A stretch of DNA of 9,837 bases from Acidobacteriota bacterium (GCA_021778785.1 JAJYBX010000038.1:1-9837), one strand, 5' to 3'; numbered from the stretch's first letter, positions 1 through 6,331 are shown. Notes: generated from the letters alone by a model not told the origin. Numbers and translations are program-made.

Positions 1-908
1 ACGGCCTCGCCCAGGGACAGCCAGCGGAGCTCGGCTTGGCCATCCTTGGCCACGAAGACGCCCGTGAGCTCGCCCCGGTGGAGGAGGGCGCTCTTCGGGA
101 CGGTGAGGCTCTCGGCGTTCAGGCCGGGCACGAGGATGCGGGCGAAGGTGCCCTGGCGCAGTCCCTTCGGCTTGAGTACACGGGCGCGCAGGGTGCCCTT
201 GTGGCTCCAGGGATCCCCGCCGGGGGCCAGGGCCGTGATCTGGGCCTCGCCCTGCTGGTCCTCGGCCGTGAAGGCCACCTTCTGGCCCACCTTCAGGCCC
301 TTGGCCTCGCCGGCGGAGACGGTGGCCACCAGCTCCTGTTCGCCATCGGCGTAGAGCTCGAGCAGGGGCATGCCGGGGCCCACGAAGTCGCCCTCGTTGA
401 CCTTGCGGGACTGGACCACGCCGGCGAAGGGCGCGCGGATCTGCGTGTAGGCGATGTTGGCCTTCAGGGCGGTGACGCCGGCCTGGGCCTGGGCCACCTG
501 GGCCTCCACCTGCTGCAGCTCGGCGATGGTGCTGGCCTTCTGGGCCTGCAGCGCCACGATGCGGCGGTGCTGGGCCTCGATGGTGGCCAGCCCGGTCTCG
601 GCGGCCTGCAGCTGGCCCTGGAGATCCTGGTCGTTGAGGGAGATGAGGAGCGTGCCGGCGGCCACGCGCTGGCCCTCCTCCACGGGGACGCGCTTCACCT
701 GGGCGGCCATGCGGGTGGACATCATGGCCGTGCGGGTGGACTGGAGCGTGGCGGCCACCCAGGCGCCCCCTTCGGGGGTGCTGGTGGCGGCCAGGGACAC
801 GGTCACGCGGGGAAGGGTCTTCGCCTCGGGACGGGTCTCCTTCTGGCCGCAGGCCAGGGTGCCCAGGAGCGCGCTGGTCACGGCCAGGGCGGAGAGGGTG
901 GTCTTCAT
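1..908 (-). CDS. HlyD/RND-type efflux periplasmic adaptor (membrane fusion protein), 3'-partial
   Basis: The adaptor would bridge an inner-membrane RND pump to the TolC-like channel encoded just upstream. The frame is open from ATG at 908 to the left edge, giving 302 residues with the C-terminus outside the window. Residues 1-20 form a signal sequence ending in LGTLAC, so Cys20 may be a lipidated residue, although Thr at -3 is not ideal for a lipobox. A lipoyl-like half lies near residues 66-92 (VKRVPVEEGQRVAAGTLL). A short Ala/Gln-rich alpha-helical hairpin runs about 93-150, and the second lipoyl half follows at 153-187 (IRAPFAGVV, VNEGDFVGPGMPLLEL). A beta-barrel domain fills about 190-270. 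AGGAG lies 7 bases before the ATG, and the ATG overlaps the channel stop as ATGA, implying translational coupling. Family assignment is firm; the exported substrate cannot be read. Met62, Met63 and Met67 cluster ahead of the lipoyl domain, but I would not call metal specificity from that. Confidence 0.93.
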   Translation of the reverse strand, partial: MKTTLSALAVTSALLGTLACGQKETRPEAKTLPRVTVSLAATSTPEGGAWVAATLQSTRTAMMSTRMAAQVKRVPVEEGQRVAAGTLLISLNDQDLQGQLQAAETGLATIEAQHRRIVALQAQKASTIAELQQVEAQVAQAQAGVTALKANIAYTQIRAPFAGVVQSRKVNEGDFVGPGMPLLELYADGEQELVATVSAGEAKGLKVGQKVAFTAEDQQGEAQITALAPGGDPWSHKGTLRARVLKPKGLRQGTFARILVPGLNAESLTVPKSALLHRGELTGVFVAKDGQAELRWLSLGEA

Positions 909-2218
909 GGCTGGACTCCTTCGATGGGGGTGCCGGTGGCCAGGTCGAGGCTGGCGCGGCTCACGCGAAGTTCATAGAGGCTCTGGAGGATGAGGGTGCG
1001 GGCGCCCTGGACGGCGGCTTCGGCATCGAGCACCTCGATGAGCGGGGCCAGGCCCTCCTTGTGGCGCGCCTCCCGGAGGCGGCGGGACTCCTCGGCGGCG
1101 GCCAGGGCGTCCTTGGCGGCGGCGTAGCGGGCCTCGGCGGCCGTGACGGCCTCCCGGGCCACGCGGGTCTCATGCTCCGCCTGCTGCTCCTTGAAGATCT
1201 GCATGTCCTTGGCGGCCTGCGCCTGGGCCCGGGCGGCGCGCGCCTTGGCCAGGTCGGGGGCCGAGAACACCTTCCACTTCACGCCCACGCCGGCCCAGGT
1301 CCAGTCCCCCTTCTGGGACCAGGAGTGGTGCAGCGTGCCCGCGCCCAGCTCCAGGCCCACCTCGGGGAGGTTGTTGCCCTTGGCGGCCTTGGCGCCCTCG
1401 CCCGCGGCCTTGGCCTGCAACTCGGCGGCCACCAGGTCGGCGCGGCGGCCCTGGGTCGCGGAGGGAGCGGGGGTCACCGGCTCCAGGGGCGTGGCCAGGT
1501 CGCCCTCCACGGGGCCCGTGCCCGTCAACAGGCCCAGGCCCGACCGGGCGGAGCGGATCTGCATGGTGACCTCGGCCTTCTGGGCGTCCACCTGCGCGTG
1601 GAAGGCCTTGAGGCGCTGGAGCTCGGATTCGAGCATGAGGCCCTGGTCCACCCGGGCGCCCACGAAGGCCTCCATGCCCTTCACCCACGTCTCCGTGTCC
1701 TGCACCCACTTCATGGCCTGCTCGGCCACCTCGGCGCCGAAGTAGGCCTGCACCACCGCCATGGCCGTCTCCTGCTTGCGGCGCTCCTGGCTGGCGGCCT
1801 CGGCCTGGGCCATGTAGTCGCCGGCCTTCCGGGCCGCCGTGATGCGCCCGCCCGTGTAGAGGGGCTGCTGGAGGACCGCGGAGCCGCCGTAGGCGCCGAT
1901 GGCGTCGGGGTGGTTCAGGGTGAGGGGGTTGAAGTCCGCCATCCCGATGCGCGCCTGGTTGAGCTTGATGCCGAAGGCCATCATGGGCTCGTTGGTGCGC
2001 ACGCCCTGGGCCTGCAGCGTGAGGGTGGGCAGGCGCAGGTCGCGGTAGCCCTCGGCCTCCGCCTTGCGGCTGTCCACCATGGCCTGCCCGGCCTTGAGAC
2101 CGGCCTGGTCAACCCAGGCCTTGCGGATGGCGTCGGAGACGGTCAAGCTGCCCTGGCCCCACAGCCCGGTCCCTGCCGCCAGGAGCAAGGCCAGCCTTTG
2201 TATGACTTTATTGGTCAT
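905..2218 (-). CDS. TolC-family outer membrane efflux channel
   Basis: This is the outer-membrane exit duct of a tripartite efflux system, 437 residues, the usual length for the family. Residues 1-22 form a signal peptide (basic start, LALLLAAGTGLWGQ). Two outer-membrane efflux protein repeats follow, at about 25-235 and 255-430. Each has the expected long heptad-like Ala/Gln/Glu/Arg-rich helices and a short strand segment; QQPLYTGGR near 117-125 is the typical strand-to-helix motif of the first repeat. The C-terminal part has the common AEARYAAAK and LIEVLDAEAAV features of the second coiled region. The ATG at 2218 is preceded by AGGAG with a 9-base gap, and a T8 tract (transcript sense) lies just upstream. 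It sits 46 bases downstream of the ArsR-type repressor and overlaps the adaptor gene by 4 bases, so the three genes look like one operon. Substrate is unknown. Confidence 0.94.
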   Translation of the reverse strand: MTNKVIQRLALLLAAGTGLWGQGSLTVSDAIRKAWVDQAGLKAGQAMVDSRKAEAEGYRDLRLPTLTLQAQGVRTNEPMMAFGIKLNQARIGMADFNPLTLNHPDAIGAYGGSAVLQQPLYTGGRITAARKAGDYMAQAEAASQERRKQETAMAVVQAYFGAEVAEQAMKWVQDTETWVKGMEAFVGARVDQGLMLESELQRLKAFHAQVDAQKAEVTMQIRSARSGLGLLTGTGPVEGDLATPLEPVTPAPSATQGRRADLVAAELQAKAAGEGAKAAKGNNLPEVGLELGAGTLHHSWSQKGDWTWAGVGVKWKVFSAPDLAKARAARAQAQAAKDMQIFKEQQAEHETRVAREAVTAAEARYAAAKDALAAAEESRRLREARHKEGLAPLIEVLDAEAAVQGARTLILQSLYELRVSRASLDLATGTPIEGVQP

Positions 2219-2227
2219 AAAGGAATA

Positions 2228-2244
2228 CTCCTAAGCAAAAAAAA
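2228..2244 (-). promoter_or_regulatory. Ribosome binding site and U-tract leader of the channel gene
   Basis: On the minus strand a run of eight T (2244-2237) is followed by the Shine-Dalgarno AGGAG (2232-2228), 9 bases before the ATG at 2218. This AT-rich stretch stands out from the GC-rich surroundings. A U-rich tract ahead of a Shine-Dalgarno can act as a ribosomal protein S1 enhancer; that role is inferred here. Confidence 0.5.
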
Positions 2245-2257
2245 GCAAATGCCCATA

Positions 2258-2275
2258 CCCTTAATTACTTAAGGG
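2258..2275 (-). repeat. Inverted repeat across the repressor stop codon (operator, attenuator or processing hairpin)
   Basis: CCCTTAA (2258-2264) and TTAAGGG (2269-2275) are perfect 7-base complements around a 4-base spacer, and the repressor TAA stop (2265-2267) lies in the spacer. In the transcript the dyad is followed after 13 bases by U8. It is too weak and too far from the U-run for a textbook terminator, but it could attenuate, guide RNA processing or bind a protein dimer. Structure is seen; function is inferred. Confidence 0.45.
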
Positions 2276-2594
2276 CCTTGTAGGTCATCTTGGCGCGGTC
2301 GCTGACATGGCCGCAGACGAGGTCGCACAGATCGGACACCAGGGGCATGACCGGGGTGAAGTACACGGCGTTGCCCTCGGGCTCGCGGTTCACGAGGCCC
2401 ACGCGCACCAGGCAGGCCAGGTGCTTGGAGGCGTTGGCCTGGGAAAGGCCCGAAGCATCGGCCACCGCACCCTGGCTCAGGGGGCCCTTCGAATCGAGGA
2501 GCGAGCGGAGGATCTTCAGGCGGGAGGCATCGCCCAGGGCACTGAACAGGCCGCTCACTTCGTCGATCATCGGGTTGCTGAGCTGATGGTTCAT
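2265..2594 (-). CDS. ArsR/SmtB-family winged-helix transcriptional repressor
   Basis: This 109-residue protein is a small dimeric DNA-binding repressor, likely controlling the efflux genes downstream on the same strand. It has the family opening LFSALGDASRLKILRSLL, then a helix-turn-helix at about 41-68 (AVADASGLSQANASKHLACL), then a beta wing (REPEGNAVYFTP). ATG at 2594 was chosen because GGAG lies 6 bases upstream. The frame stays open to 2897, but the upstream in-frame ATGs at 2606 and 2630 lack comparable ribosome sites and an extension would run antisense into the phosphatase gene. Cys61 sits at the end of the recognition helix, and Cys90, Cys94 and His96 (LCDLVCGH) lie in the C-terminal helix. 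ArsR proteins often bind metals through such residues, so a soft-metal or thiol-reactive inducer is possible. The classic ArsR ELCVCDL site is absent. Family is secure; ligand is unknown. Confidence 0.93.
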   Translation of the reverse strand: MNHQLSNPMIDEVSGLFSALGDASRLKILRSLLDSKGPLSQGAVADASGLSQANASKHLACLVRVGLVNREPEGNAVYFTPVMPLVSDLCDLVCGHVSDRAKMTYKALK

Positions 2595-2599
2595 CTTCA

Positions 2600-2700
2600 A
2601 CTCCATGCACAAATGGTTATCCAGTTCCATCCCCGGGTCAAGTCGAAAATTCCCGTCAAGGAAAACTCTATACCCATCGGGGCATCCATCAACCAGACAT
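2600..2700 (-). promoter_or_regulatory. Candidate promoter/operator region of the efflux operon
   Basis: This AT-richer stretch upstream of the repressor holds promoter-like words on the minus strand: TATAGA (2672-2667) with TTGATG (2692-2687), spaced 14 bases. Two CTTGAC copies also begin 18 bases apart (2660 and 2642), one of them followed by GATAAC (2621-2616). None has ideal spacing, so the true promoter is not resolved. A self-binding ArsR operator would be expected here. Confidence 0.25.
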
Positions 2701-2818
2701 GCCACCGTGCTGAAGCCTCCTGGGAGAATTTTGATCTTCGTCAACGCCCCGCGCCAGGGTCGAGACCCACGACCTGCCCATCGGCTGATCCCCCACCCGG
2801 CCTTGCTACGCTGGAGCC

Positions 2819-2824
2819 AGGAGG
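2819..2824 (+). promoter_or_regulatory. Ribosome binding site fixing a GTG start
   Basis: A full AGGAGG lies 5 bases before GTG at 2830. It decides the start of the phosphatase gene against the longer open frame that begins at 2605. Confidence 0.75.
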
Positions 2825-2829
2825 CCCCC

Positions 2830-3354
2830 GTGGACGACCTGGATGCCCGCGCCGCGAAGATCCGCCTGCTCTGCACCGACATCGACGGCGTGCTCACCGA
2901 CGGCGGCCTGCGCTACGGCGGCAGCGCCAGCCACACCAAGGTCTTCCACGTGCGCGACGGGGCCGCCATCAAGTGGCTCCAGCGGGCCGGCATCCCCGTG
3001 GCCTTCATCTCGGGACTGGCCTCCCCCGCCACGGACCACCGGGCCCAGGATCTGGGCGTGGAGGACTGCTTCGCCGGCCACCTGGACAAGAAGCCCGTCC
3101 TCGACGAGCTCTGCGCCCGGCACGGCCTGACCCATGACCAGGTGGCCCACCTGGGCGACGACCTGGCGGACCTGCCCCTGCTCCGGCGCGTGGGCCTGGC
3201 CTGCTGCCCGGCCGACGCCGTGGCCGAGGTGAAAGCCGCCTGCCACTGGACCGTGCCCGTCGCCGGCGGACGCGGCGTACTGCGGGCCGTGGCCGAGCGC
3301 ATCCTCAAGGCCCAGGGCCGCTGGGACGAGACGGTCTCCAGATACGAGGTGTGA
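2830..3354 (+). CDS. kdsC: KdsC-like HAD phosphatase (3-deoxy-D-manno-octulosonate 8-phosphate phosphatase)
   Basis: The predicted reaction is removal of phosphate from Kdo-8-phosphate in the cytoplasm, a late step in making the Kdo sugar of lipopolysaccharide. The 174-residue product starts at GTG with a strong ribosome site. HAD motifs are intact: nucleophile and acid in TDIDGVLTDG (Asp17, Asp19), motif II FISG (Ser61), motif III Lys87/Lys88, and motif IV GDDLADLPLL (Asp110, Asp111, Asp114). The C-terminus AGGRGVLRAVAERILKAQG, then RWDETV, is typical of KdsC and not of generic HAD enzymes. One oddity is Leu63, where KdsC usually has Arg in the SGR/TGR motif. No kdsA, kdsB or kdsD is next to it. 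The stop is 2 bases before the next ATG, so it is probably cotranscribed with the beta-barrel gene. A related cap-less HAD phosphatase for another nonulosonate is the main alternative. Confidence 0.88.
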   Translation: MDDLDARAAKIRLLCTDIDGVLTDGGLRYGGSASHTKVFHVRDGAAIKWLQRAGIPVAFISGLASPATDHRAQDLGVEDCFAGHLDKKPVLDELCARHGLTHDQVAHLGDDLADLPLLRRVGLACCPADAVAEVKAACHWTVPVAGGRGVLRAVAERILKAQGRWDETVSRYEV

Positions 3355-3356
3355 CC

Positions 3357-3878
3357 ATGCGCCGTGTCCTCCCCCTCCTGCTCGCCGCCCTGCCCCTCTG
3401 CGCCCAGGATGCCGCCCTCGGCGTGCGGGCCCAGGGCGTGATCCCCATGGGCGATCTGCGGGACCTCACGGACGGCCAGGTAGGCCTCGGCGCGGGGGTC
3501 TTCGTGGAGATCCCCGTGGGGGACACCTTCAAGCTCCGCCCCACGGTGGGCGGCCAGTACTTCCCGAAGAAGACCAGCGCCAGCCTGGGGGGCGCCGAGG
3601 TCACCGTCTCCTCCGTGGACTTCATGGTGGACGCCCTCTGGTTCCCCGGTGAGACCGCAGACCAGGGCCCCTACCTGGTGGTCGGGGCCGGCGGCCAGAT
3701 GTGGCGGGTGAGCCCCACCGGCGGCACGGCCACCTCCCACACCCGGCTGGGAGTGAGCGGTGGCCTCGGCTACCAGCTCACCCCCCACCTCGGCGTGGAG
3801 GCCCGGGCCTTCTGGAGTCCCATCGAGACGAACCTCACCGCCACCGGCCTCAGCCTGGGCGGCGTGGTCCGCTTCTAG
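3357..3878 (+). CDS. Small outer-membrane beta-barrel protein (OmpA-like barrel)
   Basis: The product has 173 residues. A signal peptide (MRRVLPLLLAALPLCAQ) gives cleavage near residue 16-17. Alternating hydrophobic/polar strands with Gly and aromatic residues follow, including a YLVVGAGGQMWRV strand, a LGVSGGLGYQLTPHLGVEAR strand pair and a final strand ending in Phe (LSLGGVVRF), the usual beta-signal for outer-membrane assembly. Size and pattern suggest an 8-strand barrel; no OmpA peptidoglycan-binding domain is present. ATG at 3357 is preferred because GAGG sits 7 bases upstream; a GTG at 3351 in frame would have its ribosome site only 1 base away. The gene follows the phosphatase by 2 bases, suggesting coexpression. 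I do not recognise a specific family or function. Confidence 0.85.
   Translation: MRRVLPLLLAALPLCAQDAALGVRAQGVIPMGDLRDLTDGQVGLGAGVFVEIPVGDTFKLRPTVGGQYFPKKTSASLGGAEVTVSSVDFMVDALWFPGETADQGPYLVVGAGGQMWRVSPTGGTATSHTRLGVSGGLGYQLTPHLGVEARAFWSPIETNLTATGLSLGGVVRF
3875..3878. other. Shared CTAG: overlapping stops of convergent genes
   Basis: The palindrome CTAG supplies TAG to the beta-barrel gene (3876-3878) and TAG to the peptidase gene (3877-3875). No intergenic space remains for a terminator, so each transcript must run into the other gene. Confidence 0.9.
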
Positions 3879-5968
3879 AACTTCAGCCCCCGCTTGGTGA
3901 GCAGCGGCTCCACCTTCGGATCGCGGCCGCGGAAGTCGCGGAAGAGGACGGCGGGATCCTCCGTGCCGCCCCGGGAGAGGATCTTGCTCCGGAAGGCGGC
4001 CGCGGTGGCCGGATCGAAGAGGTCACCCTTCTCCTTGAAGGCCTGGAAGGCATCGCTGTCCAGCACGGCGCTCCAGATGTAGCTGTAGTACCCCGCGGCG
4101 TAGCCGCCCATGATGTGGTTGAAGTACGGGCTGCGGTAGCGCACGGGGATCTCGGGGAGCAGACCCCACTTGGCCAGGGAGGCCTTCTCGAAGGCGGCGG
4201 TGTCGCGGGGCTTGGTGTCCGCGAGGGTGTGCCAGTCCATGTCGAGCAGGGCCGCGGCCATGTACTCCGTGGTGGCGAAGCCCTGGCCGTAGGTGCCGGC
4301 CTTCCGCAGCCTGGCCACCAGATCGGCGGGGATGACCTCGCCCGTCTGGTAGTGGCGGGCATAGACCTTCAGCACCTCGGGCTCCATGGCCCAGTTCTCC
4401 ATGACCTGGCTGGGGAGCTCCACGAAGTCCCGGGGCGTGCCCGCGGTGCCCCGGTAGCGGCCGGCATAGAAGAGGCCGTTGAGGGCGTGGCCGAACTCGT
4501 GGAAGAGGGTGCGCACCTCGTCATCCGTGAGGAGCGCCGGCCGGTCTCCGGCGGGCCGGGTGAAGTTGCAGACGTTCACCACCACGGGATCCACCTTCTT
4601 CCCGTCCCGGATCCAGGGGCTCCGGTAGGCGCTCATCCAGGCGCCGCCCCGCTTGCCGGGGCGCGGGTGGTAGTCCAGGTAGAGCAGGCCCAGATGCCTC
4701 CCGTCCTTCTCCTTCACCTCGAAGGCGCGGACCTCGGGGTGATAGGTGGGCACGTCCTTCCGCTCGGTGAAGGTGATGCCGTAGAGGCGGCCGGCCACGT
4801 GGAAGGCGCCCTCCCGCACCCGGTCGAGGGGGAAGTAGGGCTTCAGCGCCTCCTCGTCCAGGTCGTACTTCGCCAGCTTCACCTTCGTGGCGTAGTAGCG
4901 CCAGTCCCAGGGCTGGAGCGCCTCGCCCGGCAGATCCTTCGCCATGAGGACCTGCAGATCCGCCCGCTCCCGTTTCGCCACCTCCAGGGCCGGCTTCCAC
5001 ACCTGTTCCAGGAGACCGTAGACCCCGGCGGGGGTCTTGGCCATGTTCTCCTCCAGCCCGTAGTCGGCCCAGGTCCGGTACCCCAGCAGCTGGGCCTTCT
5101 CCGCCCGCAGGGCCGCCACGCGGCTCACGATGGCATTGGTGTCCGTGTCGCCGCCCTGGTTGCAGCGCTCCAGGTAGGCCGTGAGCATGCGCTTCCGCAG
5201 CTCCCGGTCCTGGGCGTTCTCGAGGAAGGGCCAGAGGCTCGGCGCGTCGAGGGTGAACAGCCACTTGCCCTCGAGGCCGGCCTTCTTCGCCGCGGCGGCC
5301 GCAGCCATCCGGGTTCCCTCCGGAAGACCGGCCAGGTCGGCGGGCTTGTCCACCACCAGCCGGAAGGCCTTGGTGGCCTTGAGCAGCCGGTCGCCGAAGT
5401 CCACGCCCAGCTTCGACAGCTCGGCGTTGAGGGCCCGCATGTGGACCTTCTGCTCCGGCGTCAGGGCCGCTCCGGCGCGGACGAAGCCCTTGGTCGTGCG
5501 CTCCAGCAGGCGAGCCTGCTCCCGGTCCAGCTTCAGACCCTCGCGGGCATCCCACACCGCCTTCACCCGCTGCCAGAGGCGGTCGTTCAGCTGCACGTCG
5601 TCGCGGTGGGCCGCCATGAGGGGGGCCACCTCGCGGTTCACGGCCTGCAGCTTCGGGTTCGTCTCGGCGCCCGTCAGGTTGTAGAAGACGGCGCCCACGC
5701 GCTCCAGGAACTGGCCCGAAGCGTCCAGGGCCTCGATGGTGTTGGCGAACGTGGGCGCCTCCGCGGACCCGGCGATGGCCGCCACCTCGCGGTCATGCTG
5801 CGCGATGCCCTCGCGGAAGGCGGGGAGGAAGTGCTCCTCCCGGATCTCCGCGAAGGGGGGCACGCCGAAGGGCGTTTTCCATTCCGAGAAGAAGGGATTG
5901 GCCGCCACCGCCGGATCGGCGAGGACGGGCAGGGCCAGCAGGGCCGCGAAGGCGGGATGGGTGGACAT
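3875..5968 (-). CDS. dcp: M3-family zinc oligopeptidase, peptidyl-dipeptidase Dcp-like
   Basis: This zinc metallopeptidase likely degrades short peptides, removing C-terminal dipeptides if it is a true Dcp. It has 697 residues, close to the roughly 680 of Dcp. The zinc site HEFGH is at about 490-494 and the third ligand Glu517 lies in TPRDFVELPSQ, a Dcp-style motif. The substrate-binding C-terminal segment HIMGGYAAGYYSYIWS and the upstream LLYLDYHPRPGKRGGAWM also match the family. ATG at 5968 is chosen because GGAG lies 6 bases upstream; the open frame continues to 6022 without a comparable site. Residues 1-23 (AALLALPVLADPAVA) look like a signal peptide with a weak, His-only N-region, so periplasmic location is plausible but uncertain. 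The gene converges on the beta-barrel gene, their stops overlapping. Oligopeptidase A is the alternative within the family. Confidence 0.93.
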   Translation of the reverse strand: MSTHPAFAALLALPVLADPAVAANPFFSEWKTPFGVPPFAEIREEHFLPAFREGIAQHDREVAAIAGSAEAPTFANTIEALDASGQFLERVGAVFYNLTGAETNPKLQAVNREVAPLMAAHRDDVQLNDRLWQRVKAVWDAREGLKLDREQARLLERTTKGFVRAGAALTPEQKVHMRALNAELSKLGVDFGDRLLKATKAFRLVVDKPADLAGLPEGTRMAAAAAAKKAGLEGKWLFTLDAPSLWPFLENAQDRELRKRMLTAYLERCNQGGDTDTNAIVSRVAALRAEKAQLLGYRTWADYGLEENMAKTPAGVYGLLEQVWKPALEVAKRERADLQVLMAKDLPGEALQPWDWRYYATKVKLAKYDLDEEALKPYFPLDRVREGAFHVAGRLYGITFTERKDVPTYHPEVRAFEVKEKDGRHLGLLYLDYHPRPGKRGGAWMSAYRSPWIRDGKKVDPVVVNVCNFTRPAGDRPALLTDDEVRTLFHEFGHALNGLFYAGRYRGTAGTPRDFVELPSQVMENWAMEPEVLKVYARHYQTGEVIPADLVARLRKAGTYGQGFATTEYMAAALLDMDWHTLADTKPRDTAAFEKASLAKWGLLPEIPVRYRSPYFNHIMGGYAAGYYSYIWSAVLDSDAFQAFKEKGDLFDPATAAAFRSKILSRGGTEDPAVLFRDFRGRDPKVEPLLTKRGLKF

Positions 5969-5999
5969 GGGCCGCTCCGGAAAAGGTCCGATCACCATA

Positions 6000-6049
6000 G
6001 CATCTTCATACGAGGCTCGCACGCAAACCCATGCTGCAACTGAAGATGC
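6000..6049. repeat. Spaced perfect 9-bp inverted repeat upstream of the peptidase gene
   Basis: GCATCTTCA (6000-6008) and TGAAGATGC (6041-6049) are exact reverse complements with a 32-base spacer, 31 to 81 bases ahead of the peptidase ATG. Arm centres are 41 bp apart, close to four helical turns. A small CGAG-G-CTCG dyad lies inside the spacer (6011-6019). It could be paired operator half-sites or a leader stem-loop. No clear -35/-10 pair was found around it. Confidence 0.5.
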
Positions 6050-6080
6050 AGAGTCCTTGTCTCAGTGATCGGATCCTCGC

Positions 6081-6151
6081 GGGGGACGCAGCACTTCCCC
6101 CCGGGGCCAGCGCGGGACCGTCGGCTTCCGGCAGAAGGGCGTCAGACGCCC
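6081..6151 (-). terminator. Possible terminator hairpins after the YtxH-like gene
   Basis: Two GC-rich dyads lie at the end of the small-protein pair. GGGCGT/ACGCCC (6137-6142 and 6146-6151, 3-base loop) overlaps the stop codon, and GGGGGA/TCCCCC (6081-6086 and 6096-6101, 9-base loop) follows in transcript direction. Neither has a U-run, so intrinsic termination is unproven. The rest of the gap 5969-6141 holds only the peptidase leader. Confidence 0.3.
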
Positions 6152-6321
6152 ATCCGCTCCTCTTCGTGGGTGTTCACCGGGGCGAACCGGTCCCGGAGCT
6201 TGTTGCCCAGGCCCTTGATGTCCCCCCGCAGCTCGGGCCCGGTCTTCGGCGTGGTCAGGGCGGCGACCGCCGCGCCCACGGCCGCGCCCGCCAGGAACAC
6301 CAGCAGGGACGTGCCAAACAT
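6142..6321 (-). CDS. YtxH-like small membrane protein
   Basis: This 59-residue protein has one N-terminal membrane segment at about 4-23, rich in Ala/Gly/Val, followed by the TPKTGPELRGDIK motif, which resembles the APxSGxExR-type signature after the helix in YtxH-domain proteins. It ends in a short charged tail. ATG at 6321 is chosen because GAGGAG lies 6 bases before it; that site overlaps the upstream gene's TGA stop (TGAGGAG), suggesting translational coupling. An in-frame GTG at 6339, also preceded by AGGAGG, would add 6 residues (MREESG) and overlap the upstream gene by 8 bases, so it remains possible. The biochemical role of YtxH proteins is unknown; some are linked to envelope stress in Firmicutes. 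Confidence 0.8.
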   Translation of the reverse strand: MFGTSLLVFLAGAAVGAAVAALTTPKTGPELRGDIKGLGNKLRDRFAPVNTHEEERMGV

Positions 6322-6331
6322 GCCACTCTCC

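Noticed and set aside
36..2272. Long plus-strand open frames (36-977 and 1061-2272) opposite the efflux genes
   Set aside because: Mirror images of the adaptor and channel genes caused by high GC at third codon positions; the products are repetitive and resemble no family.
2801..2812. TTGCTACGCT as an extended -10 promoter for the phosphatase gene
   Set aside because: Transcription would begin at about 2819, inside the Shine-Dalgarno sequence, leaving no usable leader.
2605..2829. N-terminal extension of the phosphatase to 249 residues
   Set aside because: The added 75 residues do not belong to the KdsC fold and would overlap the divergent promoter region; AGGAGG placed 5 bases before GTG at 2830 gives a normal-length enzyme.
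2595..2897. N-terminal extension of the ArsR-type repressor to 210 residues
   Set aside because: The extension does not resemble the family, overlaps the phosphatase gene antisense, and the best ribosome site is directly before the ATG at 2594.
3701..6043. 780-codon open frame on the plus strand across the whole peptidase gene
   Set aside because: It is antisense to a gene with intact M3 motifs. Its product is Gly/His/Leu/Val-rich with no recognisable domain, as expected when a GC-rich gene with few TTA, CTA and TCA codons is read backwards.
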